A DNA stretch of 64,000 nucleotides from positions 319,617 through 383,616 of the forward strand of contig JALNYT010000003.1 in the NCBI GenBank assembly GCA_023229685.1, in the 5' to 3' direction. This DNA is from Sulfuritalea sp. (lineage in GTDB: Bacteria; Pseudomonadota; Gammaproteobacteria; Burkholderiales; Rhodocyclaceae). Below, piece by piece: positions 1-8,449 of the stretch. Position 1 is the stretch's first letter, and each line of letters begins with the position of its first letter. The notes beneath the pieces are model-generated. The model worked only from the letters and a program-made list of their open reading frames with translations. It made no database searches and was not told the origin of the DNA. The position numbers were made by a program, and so were the translations under genes.

Positions 1-586
1 CACGCAGCTTTACCGGATCGACGGTGACCTGGTAGGTCTGCACGAAGCCGCCGATGGAGGCGACTTCGGCGACGCCGTGGGCCTTGGTCAGCTGGTAGCG
101 CAGGTACCAGTCCTGGATGGTGCGCAGTTCCGCCAGGGTCTTGTCCTTGGCCAGCAGCACGTACTGGTACACCCAGCCGACGCCCGTGGCATCGGGCCCG
201 ATCTGCGGCGTGATGCCCTTCGGCATGCGGCCCGAGGCGAAGTTGAGATATTCCAGCACGCGCGACCGCGCCCAGTAGATGTCGGTGCCGTCCTCGAAAA
301 TGATGTAGACGAAGGACGCGCCGAAGAAGGAAAAGCCGCGGACCACCTTGGACTTCGGCACCGACAGCATCGCCGTGGTCAGCGGATAGGTGACCTGATC
401 CTCCACCACCTGCGGCGCCTGCCCGGGGTACTCGGTATAGACGATGACCTGCACATCCGAGAGATCGGGCAGGGCGTCGATCGGCGTCCGCAGCACGGCA
501 TAAATGCCGGCGAGGATGACGAACAGCGTGGCGAGCAGGACCAGGAAGCGGTTTCTGGCCGACCAGTCGATGACATTGCTGAGCAT
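1..586 (-). CDS. cusA: CusA-type heavy-metal RND efflux pump, N-terminal part (runs off left edge)
   Basis: This is the inner-membrane pump of a CusCBA-type tripartite exporter, expected to drive Cu+/Ag+ out using the proton gradient. Only about the first 195 codons are in the window. The N-terminus ([12 protein letters not shown], a hydrophobic first membrane segment, then [13 protein letters not shown]) is characteristic of the CusA/CzcA family. The start is the ATG at 586, 22 bp after cusB, in the order cusF-cusC-cusB-cusA. The metal is inferred from the CusF and CusF-like domains next door, because the metal-binding methionines of CusA lie outside the window. A CzcA-like divalent cation pump is the alternative. 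Confidence 0.9.
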   Translation of the reverse strand, partial: MLSNVIDWSARNRFLVLLATLFVILAGIYAVLRTPIDALPDLSDVQVIVYTEYPGQAPQVVEDQVTYPLTTAMLSVPKSKVVRGFSFFGASFVYIIFEDGTDIYWARSRVLEYLNFASGRMPKGITPQIGPDATGVGWVYQYVLLAKDKTLAELRTIQDWYLRYQLTKAHGVAEVASIGGFVQTYQVTVDPVKLR

Positions 587-608
587 GGCGTTTCCCGTTT
601 CAGTGGCC

Positions 609-2219
609 TCAGTGGCCTTGGTGGGCCGCGGGACGCGAAGCGCCGGTGCCTTCGAGCTTGACGATCACCCACTCGCCGGGCTTGCGCTCGACGAAGGTGA
701 ACTCGATCGTCGCGCCGGGCTTGAGGCTGCCTATCAGCCCCGAATTGGCCAGCGTGAAATCCATCGTCATGCCCGGCCACTTGAGGCTGGCCACCGGACC
801 ATGGGTGATGGATACCGTGCCGGCCTTGGCGTCGATGGCGTCGAGCTTGCCTTCGGCATGATGGCCGATTCCCTGCGCGGCAGGGGCCGCCTGCTTCGCA
901 TCGGCTGTCGCCTTCGACGCCGCTTCCTGAGGCACCGGGCCGAAACCGCTGACCGCCGCCTTCAGATTGCTTTCCGCATCGATCAGGAAGTTGGCCGCCA
1001 CCACCACCGGCTCGCCGTCCTTGACGCCCTCCATGATTTCAACATAGTCGTCGCTGCGCGCGCCGAGCTTGACCTTGCGCGGCTCGAAGCGTCCGGCCGC
1101 TTTCTGCACCAGCACGATCTGCTGCGCTCCGCTGTCGATCACCGCCGAGACGGGCACCGTCAGCACCTTGTCGCGGGCACCGACCGCCAGATCGACGCTG
1201 GCATACATGGCCGGCTTCAGCAGGCCGCCCGGATTGGCCAGTTCGACGCGCACCTGGACCGTGCGCGTCTCGGCCTTGAGGGTCGGGTAGATGTAGGCAA
1301 TCGTGCCGGTGAAGCTCTTCTCCGGGTAGGCGTTGATGGTGACCTTGACCTTCTGTCCGGTCCTGACCAGACCGATGTCGCGTTCGAACACGTCAGCCAG
1401 CACCCAGACCGACGAGATATCGGCGATCTGGTACAGGGACTCGCCGGGCATGAAGCGCATGCCGGCTACTGCCTTCTTCTCCAGCACGACGCCGCCCACC
1501 GGCGAACGGAAGGTGAGCGTGCGTTTCGCCTCGCCACCTGCGGCCAGGGCCTTGATCTGCTCCTCGGAAATGTCCCAGTTGCGCAGCCTGGCGAGGCTCG
1601 CGTCGGCCAGCTGGCGCATGCTGGCCTGTGCGTCTGCGGGTGCATCCTTGAGCGCCGTGACACCCTTGGCCGCGACCATGTACTCGCGCTGAGCCGAGAC
1701 CAGCTCCGGGCTGTAGACCTCGAACAGGGGTTGCCCCTTGCCCACCGGCTGACCGGTGGCACTGACATGCAGGCGTTCCACCCAGCCTTCGAATTTTGGC
1801 GCCACGGCATGCAGGCGGCGCTCGTCGATTTCGACGCGGCCGGCAGCGCGCACCTGTTGCGCCAGCTCGCGCAGCGCGGCGGGCTCGGTGCGCACGCCGA
1901 GTTTCTGTATTTTCTCGGTGCCGATGCGGACCTCGCCCGCAGCGCCGCCTTCGTCTTCGCCCGCATAGACCGCGATGTAATCCATGCCCATCGAATCCTT
2001 CTTCGGCACCGGCGAAGTGTCCGGCAGTCCCATCGGGTTGCGGTAGTAGAGCAGCTTGCGCGGCGCCGGTGCGGCGGTTGCGGCTGCGGCGGCCGGCGCG
2101 GCACCGGAAGCAGCCACGGTTGCCGTGTCGCCGGCGCCGACTCTTGTCTTGCCCACCCAGTAGCCGGAGCCCGCAGCCAGCAGTACCGCCGACAGCACGG
2201 CCATATATCGATGTATCAT
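609..2219 (-). CDS. cusB: CusB periplasmic adaptor with C-terminal CusF domain
   Basis: This is the membrane-fusion (adaptor) subunit of the Cu/Ag RND exporter, 536 aa. The start [12 protein letters not shown] gives an N-terminal anchor or signal segment. Around residues 50-85 is a heavy-metal-binding segment ([20 protein letters not shown]) found in CusB proteins, then the usual barrel-sandwich and beta-barrel domains. From about residue 450 a complete CusF-like fold is fused on, with ligands in the [14 protein letters not shown] stretch (His, Trp, Met, Met). Its ATG overlaps the cusC stop (ATGA), so translation is probably coupled. Upstream in-frame ATGs were rejected because they lie inside cusC. 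The adaptor thus carries its own metallochaperone domain as well as the separate cusF. Confidence 0.93.
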   Translation of the reverse strand: MIHRYMAVLSAVLLAAGSGYWVGKTRVGAGDTATVAASGAAPAAAAATAAPAPRKLLYYRNPMGLPDTSPVPKKDSMGMDYIAVYAGEDEGGAAGEVRIGTEKIQKLGVRTEPAALRELAQQVRAAGRVEIDERRLHAVAPKFEGWVERLHVSATGQPVGKGQPLFEVYSPELVSAQREYMVAAKGVTALKDAPADAQASMRQLADASLARLRNWDISEEQIKALAAGGEAKRTLTFRSPVGGVVLEKKAVAGMRFMPGESLYQIADISSVWVLADVFERDIGLVRTGQKVKVTINAYPEKSFTGTIAYIYPTLKAETRTVQVRVELANPGGLLKPAMYASVDLAVGARDKVLTVPVSAVIDSGAQQIVLVQKAAGRFEPRKVKLGARSDDYVEIMEGVKDGEPVVVAANFLIDAESNLKAAVSGFGPVPQEAASKATADAKQAAPAAQGIGHHAEGKLDAIDAKAGTVSITHGPVASLKWPGMTMDFTLANSGLIGSLKPGATIEFTFVERKPGEWVIVKLEGTGASRPAAHQGH

Positions 2220-3484
2220 AGTTCCTCTCCCACCATTTTTTCGATCTCGGCCAGGCGAATTTGCTGGTCGGCGCGCGCCTTGACCAGGTCGAGGCGCGCC
2301 TTGCGCAAAGATCGGTGCGCGTCGAGTACCGCGGCAAAGTCGACGCGGCCGTTTTCGTAGCCGGCCAGCGCTGCATTCAGATTCAGTTCGGCCTGCGGCA
2401 TCAAGCTCGTGGCGACCAGCGATTCCAGTCGCCGCGCGACCTCCAGTCCGGCCAGGCTTTCGCTCAGGTCGGACAGGCTCTGGTTGAGATTGCCCTGCCG
2501 CCGCAGCCGAGCCGCTTCCAGCATCAAATCGGCTTCGCGCTCCTGCTCGCGGCGACTGCCTTGCTGCAATGGAATATTGATCTCGAACATCAGCTCCCAC
2601 TCGCTGACGCGGCCGCCGGTCTGGATCGGCGCCACACCCAGGGTGACGTCCGGATAACGATTGCGCTGCACCAGGTCGCGCCCCTTCTCGGCGCCGGCGA
2701 TGCGCGCCTCGTCCGCCACCAGTTGCGGGTTGTTGGCACGCAGCCGCGCCTCCAGCGCAATGACGTCCAGCTTGGCTGCCGGCGGCAGCGTACGGAGGTG
2801 ATCCGGCGGGCGCAACCTGACGTTGTCGGGCCGCCCCAGCAGGGCCCGTATGCGCGCGCTGGCCTGCGCGCTTTCGCCCTCGAGCATGATCAGGTCGGTC
2901 TGCATCGCCGTGATTTCGGCCTGCGCGCGCAGGGAATCCTGCTGGCTGCCAAGACCGCTGGAATAGCGCTCGCGGGCAATTTCCGCGACACGCTGCATCA
3001 GATCGAGATTCTCCTGGGCATAGCGGATGCTGAGCAGATGCACGTGATGCTGGGCGTAGGTGAGCTTGATGCGGGTAGCCAGATCCATCCAGCCGGCGCG
3101 GGCGCGCGCCTGCGCCTCATCGGCGCCGGCACCGGCGACCTCGCGCCGCAGATCGCGCTTGCCGAACCACGGTAGCGTCTGGCTTACCACATAGCGCGTG
3201 CTGCCGACGCGCGACGGCAGCAAATTGGCGCTGGCATCGCTGCCGGCATTGGTGACGTTGCGCAACTCGGTACGCAACATCGGGTCGGGCAGCGCGCCGG
3301 CCGGGTCGACCCGCGCCGCCGCCGCATCGGCCTCGGTACGCAGCGCGGCAAACTCGGGATGACGCACGCGGGCAAACTCGAGCAGGCTCTCGACGTGGCC
3401 GCCGATTACCTGCTCGGGTTCCGCCGCGCGAACGGATCCTGCCGCGAGCAGCAGCATCGCGAGCAGGATGGTGGCGGAGCGCAT
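2216..3484 (-). CDS. cusC: CusC/TolC-family outer-membrane channel
   Basis: Outer-membrane factor of the tripartite metal exporter, 422 aa. It has a signal peptide (MRSATILLAMLLLAAG, cleavage near SVRAAE) and long heptad-rich helices typical of the TolC/OEP repeat, for example around residues 110-210 and 300-420. It starts 4 bp after the cusF stop and overlaps cusB by 4 bp, so it is inside the cusFCBA operon. No lipobox is visible, so it may not be lipidated, unlike E. coli CusC. Function follows from context; alone it would be called only a TolC-family protein. Confidence 0.9.
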   Translation of the reverse strand: MRSATILLAMLLLAAGSVRAAEPEQVIGGHVESLLEFARVRHPEFAALRTEADAAAARVDPAGALPDPMLRTELRNVTNAGSDASANLLPSRVGSTRYVVSQTLPWFGKRDLRREVAGAGADEAQARARAGWMDLATRIKLTYAQHHVHLLSIRYAQENLDLMQRVAEIARERYSSGLGSQQDSLRAQAEITAMQTDLIMLEGESAQASARIRALLGRPDNVRLRPPDHLRTLPPAAKLDVIALEARLRANNPQLVADEARIAGAEKGRDLVQRNRYPDVTLGVAPIQTGGRVSEWELMFEINIPLQQGSRREQEREADLMLEAARLRRQGNLNQSLSDLSESLAGLEVARRLESLVATSLMPQAELNLNAALAGYENGRVDFAAVLDAHRSLRKARLDLVKARADQQIRLAEIEKMVGEEL

Positions 3485-3488
3485 GGCT

Positions 3489-3842
3489 CTACTTCACCGC
3501 TTCAACGCGGACGACGACGAGCTGGCCTTTCTTTTCCTCGGCGCGGAAGCGTATCTTGTCGCCCTCCTTGACCGACGCCGGCACCACCCCCTTCTTGAAC
3601 GTGAAGGTCATGGTCATGGCCGACATGCCGAGGTTCTCGATCGGGCCATGGGTCAGCGTGACGCTGCCCGCCGCCCTGTCCAGTCTCCTCACCGTACCTT
3701 CGGACAATGGCTGGCTTGTCGGCTTCGCGGCCGGCGCGGCCGGCGCGCCATGCGAGGAATGCTCATGATCCTGCGCGATGGCAGGGGGCAGGACAAATGC
3801 AAAGGCAGCGGCCGCGATGGCGGGCAGGACAAGGTGCTTCAT
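3489..3842 (-). CDS. cusF: CusF-type periplasmic copper chaperone with Met in place of the conserved Trp
   Basis: Small periplasmic Cu+/Ag+ chaperone (117 aa) that hands metal to the CusCBA pump. It has a signal peptide (residues 1-23) and a His-containing linker (DHEHSSHG). The OB-fold domain carries the metal site HGPIENLGMSAMTM: H65, M76 and M78 match E. coli H36, M47 and M49. The residue aligned with W44, which caps the metal by a cation-pi contact in E. coli CusF, is Met73 here. It is the first gene of the cusFCBA operon. The neighbouring cusB C-terminal domain keeps the Trp, so the locus encodes two chemically different CusF sites. Confidence 0.93.
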   Translation of the reverse strand: MKHLVLPAIAAAAFAFVLPPAIAQDHEHSSHGAPAAPAAKPTSQPLSEGTVRRLDRAAGSVTLTHGPIENLGMSAMTMTFTFKKGVVPASVKEGDKIRFRAEEKKGQLVVVRVEAVK

Positions 3843-3941
3843 GGAAATCTCCCATCAGAATTAAACAACCGAAAGACGGCGCCAGCGCGGGGCTCGAACA
3901 GCCCCCCGGAGATGCCATCGCTTGCACAATCGCGACGCCAA

Positions 3942-5315
3942 TCACGTCATCCGCAGCTCGAAGCACACGCCCCCCGCCACCGACCTGACGCCGATCTCGC
4001 CACCATGAGCTCGAATGATGGAGCGGGTGATGGCCAGGCCCAGGCCCGCGCCCTCGTCGTTCCGGTGCCGCGCAGGATCGGCGCGGTAGAAACGGTCGAA
4101 AATCCGCGGCAGGTGTTGCGGCGGAATGGGTTCGCCGCTGTTCTCGATGGCCAGCGTCGTCTCGCCACCGGACCTATCGATGCGGACCTGGATGCTGCCT
4201 CCCCTTGGGCTATGCCGGATGGCGTTGGAAATCAGATTGGCAAGCGCCCGGCGCAACATGAGTTTGTCGCCGGATACCTGACCGCTGCCCGTCAGTGAGA
4301 GATGCAGGCCTTTTTCCTCGGCCAGCGCATCGAAGAAGTCGAACAGTTCCCGCACCTGCGCCGCCAGATCGACCGGCTCGCGCTTGGGCACGACCAAGCC
4401 GTTGTCGGCCTGCGCCAGGAACAGCATGTCGCCGATCATGCGCGCCAAACGTTCGTATTCTTCGGCATTCGAGGCCAGCACCTCGCGATACTCGTCCGCG
4501 CTGCGGACCCGCGTCAGTGCAACCTGGGTTTGCGTCATCAGGTTGCTGATCGGTGTACGCAGTTCATGGGCAAGGTCCGACGAGAAATCCTTCAATCGCT
4601 GAAAGGAACCCTCAAGGCGCGCAAGCATCTCGTTCAAGGTTTCGGCAAGCTCGGCAAGTTCGACGGGCACGGCGTCCAGGCTCAGACGGTAATCGAGGCG
4701 GTTCGCCGTCACGCCCGCCGCACCCCGGCGCATCGCCTGCAAGGGCGCCAGCCCGCGGCGGACCGCTACCCAGCCCAGAAAGCCCAGCAGGACGGCGGCA
4801 ATCGCGACAAACAGCCATAGCGTTCGGCGAAACGAATCCATGAAGTGTTGGTGATGGGAAATATCGACCGCCACGGCGACCAGCATCGGCGGCAGGTCGC
4901 GGTTGGCGGTCGGCAGCAGCGTGGCGATACCGCGCCAGGGTTGGCCGGCCTGCTTCCATGACTGTGGTTTGCTGCCGGCGCCGGCCGGTTTCAGCAGGGT
5001 GTCCGGAAACGGGGCATGCGGAGTCGCAAATACGCGATTCCCGTCGGCGTCCTGGACCACGACGGCGAGCCCGTGATGACCAACCAGGGAATCGTTGAGC
5101 TGCCGCGGCAGGGCGCTCAAATCCGCCGGTGAGCGGAGCTGTTCCAGCAAGTGCGCGGCCAAGTCGGTCTTGCCGGTCAGCACTTCCATGTCCTGCTCGA
5201 TGAAATGCTGCTCGACCGCGTTGCCTATCAGCAGTCCCAGCGCCAGCAGCACCGCCGTCGAGCCGGCGGCGAACAGCAGTGTCAGGCGCGCGGTAATCGA
5301 GGTACGACGACTCAT
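3942..5315 (-). CDS. cusS: CusS-type heavy-metal sensor histidine kinase
   Basis: Membrane sensor kinase (457 aa) that probably senses periplasmic copper or silver and phosphorylates CusR. Order: TM1 (about residues 10-32), periplasmic sensor loop, TM2 (about 170-190), HAMP, then the H-box [15 protein letters not shown], and ATP-binding boxes including [20 protein letters not shown] near the C-terminus. The start [11 protein letters not shown] is chosen because its ATG overlaps the cusR stop by 4 bp. A longer N-terminal reading would run inside cusR. It is convergent in function but not in direction with cusF: about 100 bp separate its end from the cusF start, both on the minus strand. Confidence 0.92.
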   Translation of the reverse strand: MSRRTSITARLTLLFAAGSTAVLLALGLLIGNAVEQHFIEQDMEVLTGKTDLAAHLLEQLRSPADLSALPRQLNDSLVGHHGLAVVVQDADGNRVFATPHAPFPDTLLKPAGAGSKPQSWKQAGQPWRGIATLLPTANRDLPPMLVAVAVDISHHQHFMDSFRRTLWLFVAIAAVLLGFLGWVAVRRGLAPLQAMRRGAAGVTANRLDYRLSLDAVPVELAELAETLNEMLARLEGSFQRLKDFSSDLAHELRTPISNLMTQTQVALTRVRSADEYREVLASNAEEYERLARMIGDMLFLAQADNGLVVPKREPVDLAAQVRELFDFFDALAEEKGLHLSLTGSGQVSGDKLMLRRALANLISNAIRHSPRGGSIQVRIDRSGGETTLAIENSGEPIPPQHLPRIFDRFYRADPARHRNDEGAGLGLAITRSIIRAHGGEIGVRSVAGGVCFELRMT

Positions 5316-5992
5316 GCGGCATCCGCTTCCAGCACATAGCCCATGCCACGCACGGTGCGAATCAGTTTCGGCTCGAAACCGTCGTCGATCTTGGCGCGCA
5401 GCCGGCGTACCGCCACCTCGATGACATTGGTGTCGCTGTCGAAATTCATGTCCCATATCTGCGAGGCGATCAGCGAACGCGGCAGGACTTCTCCCTGGCG
5501 GCGCAGCAGAAGTTCCAGCAGCGCGAACTCCTTGGCGGTGAGGTCGATGTGGCGGCCGCCTCGCGAAGCTCGACGCCGCAGCAAGTCCAGTTCCAGGTCC
5601 GCCGCACGCATCAGCTGCGGCTCCTGGTTGCGGCTGCCGCGCCGCAGCAGGGTGCGCACGCGGGCCAGCAGTTCGGCGAAGGCGAAAGGCTTTACCAGGT
5701 AATCGTCGGCGCCGAGTTCAAGCCCTTTGACGCGATCCTCGACTTGGTCGCGGGCGGTGAGAAACAGCACCGGCATCTCGCGCCCGGCGCGACGCAGGCC
5801 GGCGAGCAGTTGCCAGCCGTCGAGCCGCGGCAGCATCACGTCGAGAATCGCCAGGTCGTAGTCGCCGGTTTCACCCAGATGCAGACCATCCAGGCCGTCG
5901 CGCGCCAGGTCGACGACGAATCCGGCCTCGACCAGCCCCTGCCTGAGGTAATCGCCGGTTTTCGGCTCGTCTTCGACAATCAGAAGCTTCAT
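5312..5992 (-). CDS. cusR: CusR-type OmpR-family response regulator
   Basis: DNA-binding response regulator, 226 aa, partner of CusS. The receiver domain begins [16 protein letters not shown] and carries the phosphoacceptor Asp in [14 protein letters not shown]. The C-terminal winged helix includes [20 protein letters not shown] and the [19 protein letters not shown] recognition region. It is transcribed divergently from the periplasmic gene at 6168, across a 175-bp gap that contains a CusR-like palindrome at 6054-6069. Autoregulation and control of both directions are likely (inference). Confidence 0.93.
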   Translation of the reverse strand: MKLLIVEDEPKTGDYLRQGLVEAGFVVDLARDGLDGLHLGETGDYDLAILDVMLPRLDGWQLLAGLRRAGREMPVLFLTARDQVEDRVKGLELGADDYLVKPFAFAELLARVRTLLRRGSRNQEPQLMRAADLELDLLRRRASRGGRHIDLTAKEFALLELLLRRQGEVLPRSLIASQIWDMNFDSDTNVIEVAVRRLRAKIDDGFEPKLIRTVRGMGYVLEADAA

Positions 5993-6053
5993 TGTCTCTT
6001 CCACTCTTTTCGATGCCGCGATTGTGCGCCCGCAGCATCGATGCCCGGCCGAG

Positions 6054-6069
6054 ATTACAGAAATGTAAT
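6054..6069. promoter_or_regulatory. Candidate CusR box, ATTACAgaaaTGTAAT
   Basis: A perfect 6-bp inverted repeat with a 4-bp spacer lies between divergent cusR and the periplasmic gene at 6168. The half-site TTACA/TGTAA matches the copper-responsive boxes of CusR/CopR/PcoR-type regulators. A second palindrome of identical layout is at 8367-8384. Assignment to CusR is inference from motif and position. Confidence 0.7.
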
Positions 6070-6167
6070 CCACAAGTCATCTTGATGAAGGATTCAATTG
6101 ATCACACTGATCCTGGCCCGCAACGATCGAGCCGCCGCCCTGCTGATGCCCTCTAAGGAGACCTGCA

Positions 6168-6617
6168 ATGAAACCTGTGAAAGCCCTGATTTTCTCCGCC
6201 GCGATGCTTACCGGTACCGTTGTGCTGGCCCACACCGACGAATACCTCGACACCCTGCAGGCGCCGCATGGCGGGCAGTTGCGCATGGCCGGGATCTATC
6301 ACTTCGAACTGGTGGTGGTAAAGGACGCTGAGAGACCAAAGGAAAATCCGGTGGTCGTGTATGTCACCGACCATGCCGGAACGAAGATCTCGACAGTCGG
6401 CGCTGGCGGCACGGTGACCATCCTCGCCGGCAAGCACAAAACCGCTGCCAGGCTGGTCCCCGACGGCGACAACCGCCTGAAAGGCTCCACCAGCTATGCC
6501 TCGACGCTGGACATGAAGGTGGTGGTGTCGGTGGCGATGCCAGGCAAGGTCGTCCTGAAAGCGCACTTCACGCCGCTGGCCGCGGCCAAGAACGCGCATG
6601 CGGACCACATGCGCTAA
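6168..6617 (+). CDS. Periplasmic protein of unknown function in copper island
   Basis: A 149-aa exported protein with a clear signal peptide (MKPVKALIFSAAMLTGTVVL, cleavage near LAHTD). I do not recognise a named family. The mature part is rich in beta-strand-like segments and starts and ends with His-containing sequence (HTDEYLDTLQAPHGG at the mature start, NAHADHMR at the end), which could bind metal. A good ribosome binding site (AAGGAG) precedes the ATG. It is divergent from cusRS, with a CusR-like box in the shared promoter region, so copper induction is likely. Function unknown. Confidence 0.8.
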   Translation: MKPVKALIFSAAMLTGTVVLAHTDEYLDTLQAPHGGQLRMAGIYHFELVVVKDAERPKENPVVVYVTDHAGTKISTVGAGGTVTILAGKHKTAARLVPDGDNRLKGSTSYASTLDMKVVVSVAMPGKVVLKAHFTPLAAAKNAHADHMR

Positions 6618-6679
6618 TCCTGACTGTCTGCAGGGAAGAACCGCAGGACCGAGTGGCGATCATCCCGTCCTGCGGTCTA

Positions 6680-6886
6680 CTACGCGCCAGCGTACTTTGC
6701 CACCACCGCGCAATGGGTGCTCCGCATCCCGAGGCAGGCCGCGTCACCAGCCTCGTACTCGAACGAACACCGACGCGCCTGGAGCAAGTTCCAGTCCTCG
6801 CGAGAATATGCCTGGATCGGCAGATTTGGCGGAAAGTACACGCAGCCGGCGCACAACTTGGGCGTTTCAGCGATCCTTGCGGACAT
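6680..6886 (-). CDS. Small cysteine-containing protein downstream of tusA-like gene
   Basis: A 68-aa reading frame whose ATG lies inside the end of the tusA-like gene (20-bp overlap), suggesting translational coupling. It contains CAGCVYFPPNLP near the N-terminus and further Cys residues at 40, 51 and 59 (CSFEY, GDAAC, THC), a pattern suggestive of a metal or redox site. It looks protein-like and completes a dsrE-tusA-small protein unit. I cannot name the family, and plus-strand frames over the same bases look less protein-like. Moderate confidence that it is a gene. Confidence 0.5.
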   Translation of the reverse strand: MSARIAETPKLCAGCVYFPPNLPIQAYSREDWNLLQARRCSFEYEAGDAACLGMRSTHCAVVAKYAGA

Positions 6887-7106
6887 GGTAGTTGATCACG
6901 CCGTCCCTTTCCGTCATGGACAGGAGAGTCTGCCCGGTACGCTCGCACCACGAAGGAATGTCCTTGCGAGTCCCAATATCGGTGGCGATGATATGCAGCA
7001 CGTCGCCCAGGGCCAGGCCTTTGATCGCCTTGTTGGTTTCCACCATCGGCATCGGGCAGCATTTGCCCGAGGTATCGAGGGTGGCGGTTGGGGTCATATC
7101 GCTCAT
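6867..7106 (-). CDS. TusA/SirA-family sulfur carrier-like protein
   Basis: A 79-aa protein of the TusA/SirA fold, cytoplasmic. It has the diagnostic N-terminal segment LDTSGKCCPMPMVETNKAIK, where the Cys in the CPxP motif carries a persulfide in family members. It follows the DsrE-family gene by 10 bp and is probably in one operon under the TetR operator at 7547-7565. Such DsrE-TusA pairs relay sulfane sulfur. A role in thiol or copper stress is inference from position inside the copper island. It is not the housekeeping tRNA-thiolation TusA by context. Confidence 0.85.
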   Translation of the reverse strand: MSDMTPTATLDTSGKCCPMPMVETNKAIKGLALGDVLHIIATDIGTRKDIPSWCERTGQTLLSMTERDGVINYHVRKDR

Positions 7107-7116
7107 TAGGGCCTCC

Positions 7117-7533
7117 TCAAAAGTATTGGTAGTGCTCCGCCTTGGCGGCCTTGTCGTTGAGGAACCAGGCGGCGCCGACGATGCCCTCGGCTTCGGGAAT
7201 CAGATTGCCTTCGTTCACGCCGAAGATCGCTGCGGCCAGACTGCAGGCGTAAAAATTCACGCAACCGGTACTCTTCAGCGCCTTGATGATGTCGTAGATT
7301 TCGACCGGAAGCCCGGCCTTGGCCACGCCCTCGCGCACCATGGCTTCTTCCGCCGCGTGCCGTCCGTCGATCCGCAGAGCGGCGGCACCTTCGGCAGTAA
7401 GGGCCTTGACCGCCCAATTGACAAACAGCATGTCGACCTGAGTTCCCTCCGACGCCGTCAAATAGGCGAACGCCAGGGGCGTCAGGATCTTGTCGTACGA
7501 GTCGTCGCGAATAACGATGGCCATGGATTTCAT
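7117..7533 (-). CDS. DsrE/DsrF-family sulfur-relay protein
   Basis: A 138-aa protein of the DsrE-like fold. It starts MKSMAIVIRDDSYDKILTPL, has a long central helix region, and carries conserved Cys residues in GCVNFYACSLAAAIFGV that could carry persulfide sulfur. It heads a minus-strand unit with the tusA-like gene and a small Cys protein. A palindromic TetR-type operator lies only 14 bp upstream of its ATG, and the terminator of the TetR gene separates it from upstream transcription, so it has its own repressed promoter. The substrate is unknown. Confidence 0.85.
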   Translation of the reverse strand: MKSMAIVIRDDSYDKILTPLAFAYLTASEGTQVDMLFVNWAVKALTAEGAAALRIDGRHAAEEAMVREGVAKAGLPVEIYDIIKALKSTGCVNFYACSLAAAIFGVNEGNLIPEAEGIVGAAWFLNDKAAKAEHYQYF

Positions 7534-7546
7534 GTTCAGTCTCCTA

Positions 7547-7565
7547 GAATGAATGTTCGTTCGAA
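7547..7565. promoter_or_regulatory. TetR-type operator at dsrE
   Basis: GAATGAATGTTCGTTC is an imperfect 16-bp palindrome with GAA/TTC repeats, sitting just in front of the dsrE ribosome binding site. On the opposite strand it matches 14 of 16 positions of the site in front of the TetR gene (8203-8218). Repression of dsrE-tusA by the adjacent TetR protein is the natural reading. Confidence 0.7.
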
Positions 7566-7574
7566 ATTAAGGCT

Positions 7575-7602
7575 AAAAAAAACACGGCTTGGACTCAAGC
7601 CG
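7575..7602 (-). terminator. Rho-independent terminator of the TetR gene
   Basis: On the minus strand, stem CGGCTT / AAGCCG with a 6-nt loop is followed by TGTTTTTTTT. The stem overlaps the stop codon of the TetR gene. It isolates dsrE from the tetR transcript. Confidence 0.8.
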
Positions 7603-8185
7603 CGATACTCCGCCAGGCACATTCCCAGACAAGGTCCAACTTGTCCGGGAGCGGCTCGGCAAGAACACCGTCGAGGCGCGCGGTGATTAGCCGCAGCGCC
7701 CCGCCGAAAAGGCATGCACTTGCCACCATGACGTCCATCCGACGAATTTCTCCCCGGTCCATCCCCTGCTGTACAAAATCGCGCATGGTTTCGAAGGGTT
7801 GGGAAGAGCAGACTGGACGCTCGCCTGGCAAGAACTCCCGATGCTTTGCGTACAGCATGAAATCCATGGCTTCGCGGCTCGACTCCGTCAATTCGAACAA
7901 CACCGCTATGACGGCGCGGCAGCGTTCGGCCGCCGTGGCGTGCGCCGCGGCGATTCGAGACAACTCGGCCTGCATGCCCTCCATCAGGCCCAGATAGAGC
8001 GCACGGGCGACGTCTTCCTTGTCCTTGAAGTGGTGGTAGATGGACCCGACGCTGACCTGCGCGGTCCGCGCCATATCTGGCACGGACGTATTGAAGTAGC
8101 CGCGCCGGGTGAACAGATGCAGCGCCGCAACAATGATCTTTTCCCGGACTTGGCCAGGTGGTACGTTGGCAGGGGGACGCGCCAT
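7595..8185 (-). CDS. TetR-family transcriptional repressor
   Basis: A 196-aa regulator. The N-terminal TetR helix-turn-helix spans about residues 10-57 (KIIVAALHLFTRRGYFNTSV, then VSVGSIYHHFKDKEDV). The C-terminal ligand domain is divergent and contains few hints of ligand. The start MARPPANVPPG is chosen because the promoter and operator lie immediately upstream (8203-8247). Operators at 8203 and 7547 suggest autoregulation and control of dsrE-tusA. A related site at 58590 in a transporter promoter shares the 12-nt core, so this or a paralogue may act there. Confidence 0.9.
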   Translation of the reverse strand: MARPPANVPPGQVREKIIVAALHLFTRRGYFNTSVPDMARTAQVSVGSIYHHFKDKEDVARALYLGLMEGMQAELSRIAAAHATAAERCRAVIAVLFELTESSREAMDFMLYAKHREFLPGERPVCSSQPFETMRDFVQQGMDRGEIRRMDVMVASACLFGGALRLITARLDGVLAEPLPDKLDLVWECAWRSIAA

Positions 8186-8202
8186 GGTGGCAATCTTGTT
8201 TC

Positions 8203-8247
8203 GAATGATCGTTCGTTCATAATATCCGCAGTCATCCGTTCGCGCAA
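8203..8247 (-). promoter_or_regulatory. TetR gene promoter with overlapping operator
   Basis: On the minus strand, TTGCGC (8242-8247) and TATTAT (8219-8224) are separated by 17 bp. The operator GAATGATCGTTCGTTC (plus strand 8203-8218) lies directly after the -10, where a bound repressor would block initiation. Confidence 0.7.
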
Positions 8248-8366
8248 TGGCCGCTGGTTTGTACATCCAGGCAGACGAGTGGTCGCGACTGATCTCCATG
8301 TGCGTCGCCGGCGTCGTGCCGCCAGCACCGACTTTCGCATCGAATCGTCGCTCATGGCCGGCTGAA

Positions 8367-8384
8367 GATGACAAAGATGTCATC
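8367..8384. promoter_or_regulatory. Candidate CusR box, GATGACAaagaTGTCATC
   Basis: A perfect 7-bp inverted repeat with a 4-bp spacer, 65 bp upstream of the DUF411 gene. It resembles the reported E. coli CusR box (TGACA-N4-TGTCA form) and has the same layout as the palindrome at 6054-6069. It probably makes the DUF411 gene copper-inducible. Confidence 0.65.
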
Positions 8385-8449
8385 CCGGCGTCAGCTTGCT
8401 GTCGGTGTCGGACGGAGATACTGGCCTTATCTACTCGAAGGAGCCGCAA

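Noticed and set aside
504..2360. A 618-codon open frame on the plus strand opposite cusB
   Set aside because: It lies antisense to a clear CusB protein and its translation is Arg/His/Gly-rich with no domain. High GC content opens such frames.
609..2600. Longer cusB start at 2600
   Set aside because: It would run inside cusC in another frame; the ATG at 2219 gives a proper signal anchor and an ATGA overlap.
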